In this document: positions 6,915-10,999 of the stretch, in pieces
Layout: each line of letters opens with the position of its first letter
How positions within the stretch are numbered: position 1 is the stretch's first letter
Assembly: GCA_038212405.1 (NCBI GenBank)
Contig: JBBQUN010000155.1
Span: forward strand, 1-10,999
From: JBBQUN01 sp038212405
GTDB lineage: Bacteria > Actinomycetota > Acidimicrobiia > Acidimicrobiales > SZUA-35
Reading direction: 5' to 3'
DNA length: 10,999 nucleotides
Notes under the pieces: generated by a model
Told to the model about the DNA's origin: nothing
Seen by the model: the letters and a program-made list of their open reading frames with translations, nothing else
The model's database searches: none
Position numbers and translations under genes: made by a program

Positions 6915-7628
6915 ATGCTCCGACTTCGCCAAGTGGCCCTCGTGGCCAACGATCTGCAAACCACTGAAGCCGAACTCGGCGATGCTCTGGGACTCGAACG
7001 ATGTTTTCGAGATCCAGGCGTCGCCGAGTTCGGTTTGCACAACGCGCTGTTCCCCATCGGTGATCGCTTTCTCGAAATCGTGTCACCAACAAGGTCGGGT
7101 ACCACTGCCGGTCGCCAGCTCGAGCGGCGGAACGGTGATGGCGGCTACATGGTGATCCTCCAGACCGATGATCTCGGTCCCTTCCGTGAGCGTTTCGACG
7201 ATCTCGGTGTCCGCATCGTCCATGAGGCGGTGGCCACGGGCATCGTTGGTCTGCACCTGCATCCCAGCGATCTGGGCTCGGCGATCGTGTCGATCGACCG
7301 AGCCGATGATCCCGCTGAATGGCCGTGGGCCGGACCGGTGTGGCGAGACTTCCAGCGCGACGCAGTGACGAGCGACCTCGTTGGGGTCGAGCTCCAAGCC
7401 GACGATCCAGCCGCCACTGCGCAGCGGTGGGCCGCGGCGCTTGGTCGATCGATCACCACGAGCGGTGACGGCGCCGTCGTCATCGAACTCGACGACGCAA
7501 CGCTTCGCTTCGTCGCCGATACCGATGGTCGCGGTCCTGGTGTGAGCGCGATCGACGTCGTTGCTGCCGATCGTTCCCAGGCGGGAACGATCATCGAGCG
7601 GGTCGGAACCCGGATCAATTTTGTCTGA
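6915..7628 (+). CDS. VOC-superfamily (glyoxalase-like) protein
   Basis: A 237-residue protein of the vicinal-oxygen-chelate fold, closest in pattern to the Glyoxalase_3-like domain family. The N-terminal module (about 1-130) begins LRQVALVANDL and has HNALFPIGDRFLEIVSP at 42-58, the usual second strand pair with E54. The C-terminal module (about 152-235) begins LVGVELQADDPAATAQRW and repeats the fold, ending SAIDVVAADRSQAG. The usual first metal ligand, His, is Gln at residue 6, and a complete metal site is not obvious. Activity as a metal-dependent enzyme is therefore uncertain. The start is ATG 6915, next to a TAGGTT box. It is probably a single gene, with the following gene 64 bp away and having its own promoter candidate. 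Substrate unknown. Confidence 0.82.
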   Translation: MLRLRQVALVANDLQTTEAELGDALGLERCFRDPGVAEFGLHNALFPIGDRFLEIVSPTRSGTTAGRQLERRNGDGGYMVILQTDDLGPFRERFDDLGVRIVHEAVATGIVGLHLHPSDLGSAIVSIDRADDPAEWPWAGPVWRDFQRDAVTSDLVGVELQADDPAATAQRWAAALGRSITTSGDGAVVIELDDATLRFVADTDGRGPGVSAIDVVAADRSQAGTIIERVGTRINFV

Positions 7629-7665
7629 TCGCCCACGCAGAGTGCGACCCGACGCCGCAGCGAAG

Positions 7666-7695
7666 TAGTTTGTCGGCAGAAAGGTGGCGAGCATG
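7666..7695 (+). promoter_or_regulatory. Candidate -10 box and ribosome site of the coiled-coil gene
   Basis: TAGTTT at 7666-7671 fits TAnnnT; the -35 is weak (TGCGAC at 7643-7648, 17-bp spacer). GAAAGG at 7679-7684 lies 8 bp before the ATG at 7693. It favours this ATG over the in-frame GTG at 7684, which overlaps the site itself. Confidence 0.5.
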
Positions 7696-8685
7696 GCGTG
7701 GCTCATTGGTGTAGGCGTACTCGGTCTGGTGCTCGGCTGGCTCATTCGCGGGCGATCGTCGCCAAGTCAGCATGACCTTGCCGACTACGAGGCTCGGGCG
7801 CAGCGAGCGGAGCGGCGATTGCGTTCGGTGGTGGTCGAGCGTGATGCCGAGCACGCCAGCGTGGCGACCTTGCGTGCAGCGTTGCGCTCTGAACGCCAAC
7901 TCCTCGACGGGGTAGCGAACCAGTCCGGCGTCGAACCCGAGTCGTTCCGCAAGACCATCGCGAGGGAATACCTTGGCCGCGAACTGGTGGTCTCGCCGGC
8001 GAGCCTGGTCGATTTCGATTTCGGCACCAACACCGCCGCCGAAGCCGAAGTCGTATCACTCCAGCGTCTCTTGCGAGCGAAGGACGCTCAGCTCAGCGAG
8101 GCAAGAGAACAGATCCACCGAATCCGAGCCGACGTCGAGTCGCTCGCCCTCGCAGGACCGGCGGCCCGCCATCAACGCACGATCGTTGCCGAGGATCCCA
8201 CCGGCGAGAGCAACACTGCCAGCGCCACCGGTGACGTGATCACCAGTGACGCCATCGCCGGTGGCACTGGCAGCAGCTCCGAAGCGACCATCGACGTGCG
8301 TGGTGAACGGGCGGTCATCGACCTGTGCGAGCCATCGATTGCTTCTGTCGACCAGACTCAGCGGCCGAGTGCTCGTCGTCCCGATCGGCTCGAAGTGGCA
8401 ATCGACGCAACAAAAGAGCCAGCTGCGGTTTCGCCAGACCATGTGCGCTTCCTCGAGAGTCGCGCCGCGACGGCCCGCATGCTCGAAGAGGAGGTCGCAT
8501 CGCTTCGAGCCCGGTTGGCCGACACTGCGGTGGCAAGTGACGACATCAGAAGTCGGATCGAGTACCGCCGAAGCCTCGATACCCAACTCGGCGAGATCGT
8601 CAGCCAGCTCGATGCTCTGCACCAGCGTGCCCTGGCCGAGAAGCCAGCACTGGTGCCAGAGGAAGGTTCTGACGCCGTACTCTGA
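7693..8685 (+). CDS. Membrane-anchored coiled-coil protein, function unknown
   Basis: A 330-residue protein that I do not recognise. Residues 2-18 form a single hydrophobic helix (WLIGVGVLGLVLGWLI) followed by RGR, so the N-terminus is anchored and the rest is probably cytoplasmic. Charged heptad-like stretches at about 28-72, 115-150 and 250-315 predict coiled coils. They are separated by a small compact segment (about 80-110) and a low-complexity linker rich in T, S, G and A (about 165-200). There are no catalytic motifs. Such architecture suits a scaffold or cell-envelope/division factor, but this is only an analogy. aroA begins 4 bp after its stop, so the two genes are likely co-transcribed. 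An 8-bp inverted repeat (8224-8231 and 8258-8265) inside the linker is probably a by-product of its repetitive codons. Confidence 0.8.
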   Translation: MAWLIGVGVLGLVLGWLIRGRSSPSQHDLADYEARAQRAERRLRSVVVERDAEHASVATLRAALRSERQLLDGVANQSGVEPESFRKTIAREYLGRELVVSPASLVDFDFGTNTAAEAEVVSLQRLLRAKDAQLSEAREQIHRIRADVESLALAGPAARHQRTIVAEDPTGESNTASATGDVITSDAIAGGTGSSSEATIDVRGERAVIDLCEPSIASVDQTQRPSARRPDRLEVAIDATKEPAAVSPDHVRFLESRAATARMLEEEVASLRARLADTAVASDDIRSRIEYRRSLDTQLGEIVSQLDALHQRALAEKPALVPEEGSDAVL

Positions 8686-8689
8686 GCCA

Positions 8690-10078
8690 ATGGTTGAGGA
8701 AACAGCGCGTGAGGAAACAGCACGTGAGGAAACAGCGCGTGAGAAAACAGCGCGTGAGAAAACAGCGCGTGAGAACCAACAACGCCAGTCGGTAACCATC
8801 GTTCCGCTGTTGAGCCCACCCAGTCTGGTCGCTCGCATCCCGGGATCCAAGAGCCACACCAATCGTGCGCTCGTCTGCGCTGCTCTGGCCTCGGGCACCT
8901 CGGTCCTTCGCGGTGCGCTCTTCGCCGATGACACCGAGGCGATGGTCGAGTCACTGCGGACACTGCGAATCGGGGTCGAGGTCGACGAGGCCGCCCACAC
9001 CATGACGGTGGTCGGTTGTTCGGGGGCATTGCCCCGGGCCGCGTCGGTGATCAACGTTCGCCAGTCCGGCACCACCGGTCGATTCCTCCTCCCCATGCTC
9101 GCCTTCGGGGAGGGCGCAACGATCATCGATGGGCATGCCCAGCTGCGAGCGCGTCCCTTTGGGGAGCTCACCACGGCGCTGGCGGCGGTCGGCGTTCGCA
9201 CCGAGGGGTCGACCCTTCCCATCACGGTGATGGGCGGCGGCTGGCAGGGGGGTCGGGTCGATGTTGGCGGCTCGGTCTCGAGCCAGTTCCTCTCCGGTCT
9301 CCTCCTGTCGGCGCCCTGCGCTGGTGGAACAACGATCATCGCGGTCGAGGGCGAACTGGTTTCTGCCCCCTATATCGACCTCACGATCGACACGATGCGC
9401 CGCTTTGGGGCGGAGATCACCACCGACGCGCACCGCTCGTTCGCAGTCGCAGCCACCGGGTACCGCGCAACAACGATCGATCTCGAACCCGACGCCTCTG
9501 CGGCGTCGTACTTCTTCGCCGCAGCTGCCATCACCGGTGGCGCCGTGAGAGTCGAAGGTCTTGGAACCGACTCCATCCAGGGCGACCTCGAGTTCGTCGC
9601 GGTGCTCGCCGCCATGGGAGCCGATCTCAGGCAGGGGCCGAACTGGACCGAGGTCCGCGGAACTGGCGAGCTCCATGGGGTCACCGTCGACATGGCCGAC
9701 TACTCCGATACCGCACAAACCCTTGCGGTCGTTGCCACCTTCGCCGACTCGCCAACGACCATCACCGGTATCGACTTCATCCGGCGCAAGGAGACCGATC
9801 GAGTCGCCGCCGTCGTCAACGAGATGCACCGACGGGGGATCCGAGCAACCGAAGACACCGATGGCATGACCATCTACCCCGGCACTCCTACCCCCGGCAC
9901 GGTGCAAACCTACGACGATCACCGAATGGCCATGAGCTTCGCCCTGCTCGGTTTGGTGCACCCCGGGATCGCCATCGCCGACCCGGGCTGTGTCGCCAAG
10001 ACCTTCCCCCATTTCTTTCGCGAGCTCGAACGTCTTCGTCACGTGAGCCCATTGAGTCCCGACCAGGCCGACCGATAG
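8690..10078 (+). CDS. aroA: 3-phosphoshikimate 1-carboxyvinyltransferase (EPSP synthase)
   Basis: A 462-residue enzyme that joins shikimate-3-phosphate and phosphoenolpyruvate to EPSP, step six of the shikimate pathway, in the cytoplasm. Family motifs in order: IPGSKSHTNRALV near the N-terminus (catalytic lysine and serine), QSGTTGRFLLP (the glycine-rich PEP/glyphosate loop), RARPFGEL, GSVSSQFLSG, EPDASAASYFFAA, RRKETDR, TYDDHRMAM and the final DPGCVAKTFPHFF. The catalytic set appears complete. ATG 8690 is the only convincing start before the first strand (VTIVPLLSPP), although no good Shine-Dalgarno sequence precedes it. Translation is probably coupled to the upstream gene, whose stop is 4 bp away. 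Unusual is the extension at residues 3-27, five repeats of EETAR or EKTAR, which lengthens the protein beyond the usual 425-445 residues. The TAG stop is also part of the candidate promoter of the next gene. Confidence 0.95.
   Translation: MVEETAREETAREETAREKTAREKTARENQQRQSVTIVPLLSPPSLVARIPGSKSHTNRALVCAALASGTSVLRGALFADDTEAMVESLRTLRIGVEVDEAAHTMTVVGCSGALPRAASVINVRQSGTTGRFLLPMLAFGEGATIIDGHAQLRARPFGELTTALAAVGVRTEGSTLPITVMGGGWQGGRVDVGGSVSSQFLSGLLLSAPCAGGTTIIAVEGELVSAPYIDLTIDTMRRFGAEITTDAHRSFAVAATGYRATTIDLEPDASAASYFFAAAAITGGAVRVEGLGTDSIQGDLEFVAVLAAMGADLRQGPNWTEVRGTGELHGVTVDMADYSDTAQTLAVVATFADSPTTITGIDFIRRKETDRVAAVVNEMHRRGIRATEDTDGMTIYPGTPTPGTVQTYDDHRMAMSFALLGLVHPGIAIADPGCVAKTFPHFFRELERLRHVSPLSPDQADR
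8696..8770 (+). repeat. Five in-frame 15-bp repeats encoding EETAR/EKTAR in AroA
   Basis: Units based on GAGGAAACAGCGCGT run without gaps at 8696-8710, 8711-8725, 8726-8740, 8741-8755 and 8756-8770. Unit 2 has A for G in GCG, and units 4-5 have AAA for GAA. In the aroA frame they add EETAR three times and EKTAR twice. In the frame of the upstream coiled-coil gene, every unit junction gives a TGA, so its stop at 8683 is followed by a row of in-frame stops. The 15-bp period keeps the aroA frame whatever the copy number. Confidence 0.95.
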
Positions 10079-10081
10079 TCT
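10052..10081 (+). promoter_or_regulatory. Promoter of the dehydrogenase gene inside the aroA end
   Basis: TTGAGT (10052-10057), an 18-bp spacer and TAGTCT (10076-10081) lie 6 bp before the ATG at 10088, predicting a leaderless transcript. The -35 is within the last aroA codons, and the TAG of the -10 box is the aroA stop codon itself. Confidence 0.6.
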
Positions 10082-10087
10082 CGCCCC

Positions 10088-10999
10088 ATGTTCGCAGCGA
10101 TACTTCATGGCCCCCGATCGGTGGAAGTGGTGTCGCTTCCCGAGCCCGAGGCGGTGCCCGGCAGCGTGGTCATCGAGATCGACCGTTGCGGTATCGGTGG
10201 CTCTGATCTCGAGGCCTGGCTGACGGGCGAACTACCCGGTCCGGCATGGTTCGGGCACGAATGGGTGGGTCGGGTCGTCGCCATCGGCGACGGCGTGACC
10301 GATCGCTTTCTTGGCGAGCGGGTCCTCGGAGCGGTACCCCCACCGTGCGGCCGCTGTCGTCCCTGTCGGGCAGGTTTGGCCGACCATTGCGATCTCGTCC
10401 TCGAGATGATCGTTGGGGTTGATCCGTTGTCGAGTGGTCACGGCGCATTCGCCGAACGTTTGCGGGTCGATGCCCGGCGAGTGTTTCGAGCACCGGAATC
10501 GCTCGACGACGCAACAGTGTCGCTGGCCGAGCCGGCAGCGGTTGCCGCTCATGCGGTTGGTCGCCATCCGGTCCGGCTGGGCGACCTCGCCGTCGTGATC
10601 GGCGCCGGCACCATTGGCCTGCTCGTTGCCGAGATCGTGAGGGCTTCGGGCGCCGGCGGCGTGGTGGTCATCGAACCCGATGCTGCACGCCGAGAGGTTG
10701 CCTGCGACCTTGGGGCCGATGCGGCCTTCGCTCCGGGCGAGGGTGCCCTTCGCTGGCTCGAGGACCGTAGTCACGGCCTTGGCGCCGACCTCGTGTACGA
10801 CTGTGTGAGTAGTGGGGCCGCCTTGGCATCGACCGTCGACCTGGTCCGGCGCGGCGGCGGCATCGTCGTCGTTGGTGTCGGCAAGGGCAGTTCCTTCCCA
10901 TGGACCAACAAGACCCACGAACGCGAGCTCACGGTGCGGGCGTCGCTTGGGTACAACATCGGCGACGTTCGCCGTGTGCTCGACCTCATGGCTGATGAT
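10088..10999 (+). CDS. Zinc-dependent medium-chain dehydrogenase (partial, 3' end missing)
   Basis: The frame stays open from ATG 10088 to the window end, giving 304 residues of an MDR-superfamily alcohol/polyol dehydrogenase, which oxidises an alcohol with NAD(P)+. The catalytic zinc site is visible as C34 in RCGIGGSD and H57-E58 in FGHEWVG. The structural zinc lobe has C87, C90, C93 and C101 (PPCGRCRPCRAGLADHCD). The cofactor-binding Rossmann fold starts with VVIGAGTIGLLVAE (about 169-182) and an acidic residue after strand 2 (VVVIEPD) favours NAD+ over NADP+. A full-length family member has about 340-360 residues, so roughly 40-50 are missing beyond the window. The pattern resembles threonine, sorbitol or other secondary-alcohol dehydrogenases, but the substrate cannot be named. 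The start follows a promoter that overlaps the aroA stop. Confidence 0.9.
   Translation, partial: MFAAILHGPRSVEVVSLPEPEAVPGSVVIEIDRCGIGGSDLEAWLTGELPGPAWFGHEWVGRVVAIGDGVTDRFLGERVLGAVPPPCGRCRPCRAGLADHCDLVLEMIVGVDPLSSGHGAFAERLRVDARRVFRAPESLDDATVSLAEPAAVAAHAVGRHPVRLGDLAVVIGAGTIGLLVAEIVRASGAGGVVVIEPDAARREVACDLGADAAFAPGEGALRWLEDRSHGLGADLVYDCVSSGAALASTVDLVRRGGGIVVVGVGKGSSFPWTNKTHERELTVRASLGYNIGDVRRVLDLMADD

Noticed and set aside
7613..7630. GATCA/TGATC stem at the end of the VOC gene as a terminator
   Set aside because: Only 5 bp, AT-containing, overlapping the stop codon and without a following T-tract; likely chance.
8224..8265. 8-bp inverted repeat GCCACCGG/CCGGTGGC inside the coiled-coil gene
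   Set aside because: It lies in a Gly/Thr/Ala-rich coding linker where such complementary codons recur by composition; the 26-base loop and lack of context argue against a site.
8246..8689. Upstream extension of aroA within the coiled-coil gene
   Set aside because: The frame is open, but the residues do not resemble AroA and would overlap the upstream gene by 440 bp; ATG 8690 fits the gene junction.
8696..8770. Possible CRISPR array
   Set aside because: The 15-bp units abut directly without spacers and are in-frame codons; the same absence of spacers holds for the other three arrays.
8056..10108. Long minus-strand frames (427 and 385 codons) opposite the coiled-coil gene and aroA
   Set aside because: Both are antisense to well-supported genes. 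One contains a translated mirror of the tandem repeat, which explains its repetitive part.
9016..10206. 396-codon plus-strand frame overlapping aroA and the dehydrogenase start
   Set aside because: It is an out-of-frame reading of two motif-complete genes, with very high R, H and G content.

Overview
The window is GC-rich, densely coded bacterial chromosome from an actinobacterium. An Acidimicrobiia-type lineage is my best guess. The guess rests on strong G/C third-position bias, a PspC-domain NarL-type sensor kinase paired with a LuxR-type regulator, a UgpC/MsiK-like ATPase without partner genes, and many starts that look leaderless. No mobile element, phage gene, tRNA, rRNA or CRISPR array was found. 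It reads as ordinary housekeeping chromosome with some unusual small-scale structure.

Layout, left to right: (1) a divergent gene start at the left edge (minus strand, 12 codons visible); (2) a two-gene operon of a PspC-domain membrane histidine kinase (170-1426) and its NarL/LuxR-type response regulator (1437-2078); (3) a 325-bp non-coding stretch with a tandem repeat, a good promoter and a three-hairpin leader ahead of a 60-residue single-membrane-helix protein (2404-2586); (4) a large class V aminotransferase-fold enzyme on the minus strand (2609-4306), divergent from (5) a NudC-type NAD(H)/NAD-cap pyrophosphatase (4367-5185); (6) an 85-residue zinc-ribbon protein on the minus strand (5260-5517); (7) an ABC ATPase of the sugar-importer type with no permease beside it (5636-6826); (8) a two-module VOC/glyoxalase-like protein (6915-7628); (9) a membrane-anchored coiled-coil protein (7693-8685), followed 4 bp later by (10) aroA, EPSP synthase (8690-10078); (11) the first 304 codons of a zinc-dependent medium-chain dehydrogenase (10088 to the right edge).

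These genes do not form one pathway. The kinase and regulator work together, probably in envelope-stress sensing. The coiled-coil gene and aroA are probably co-transcribed. The other genes look like single transcription units with their own compact promoters.

Two patterns run across the window. First, a promoter form of TAGnnT or TAnnnT placed 6-7 bp before the start codon recurs at five genes. With a TTG-type -35 at 18 bp, it predicts leaderless transcripts. Second, four gene ends carry a short tandem repeat (15-17 bp units) whose units include a TGA. In one case the repeat is translated as a repeated EETAR/EKTAR leader on AroA. I see no clear undescribed multi-gene system. The most original signals are the stop-codon repeats, the structured leader of the small membrane protein, and the unusual CSC motif of the class V enzyme.
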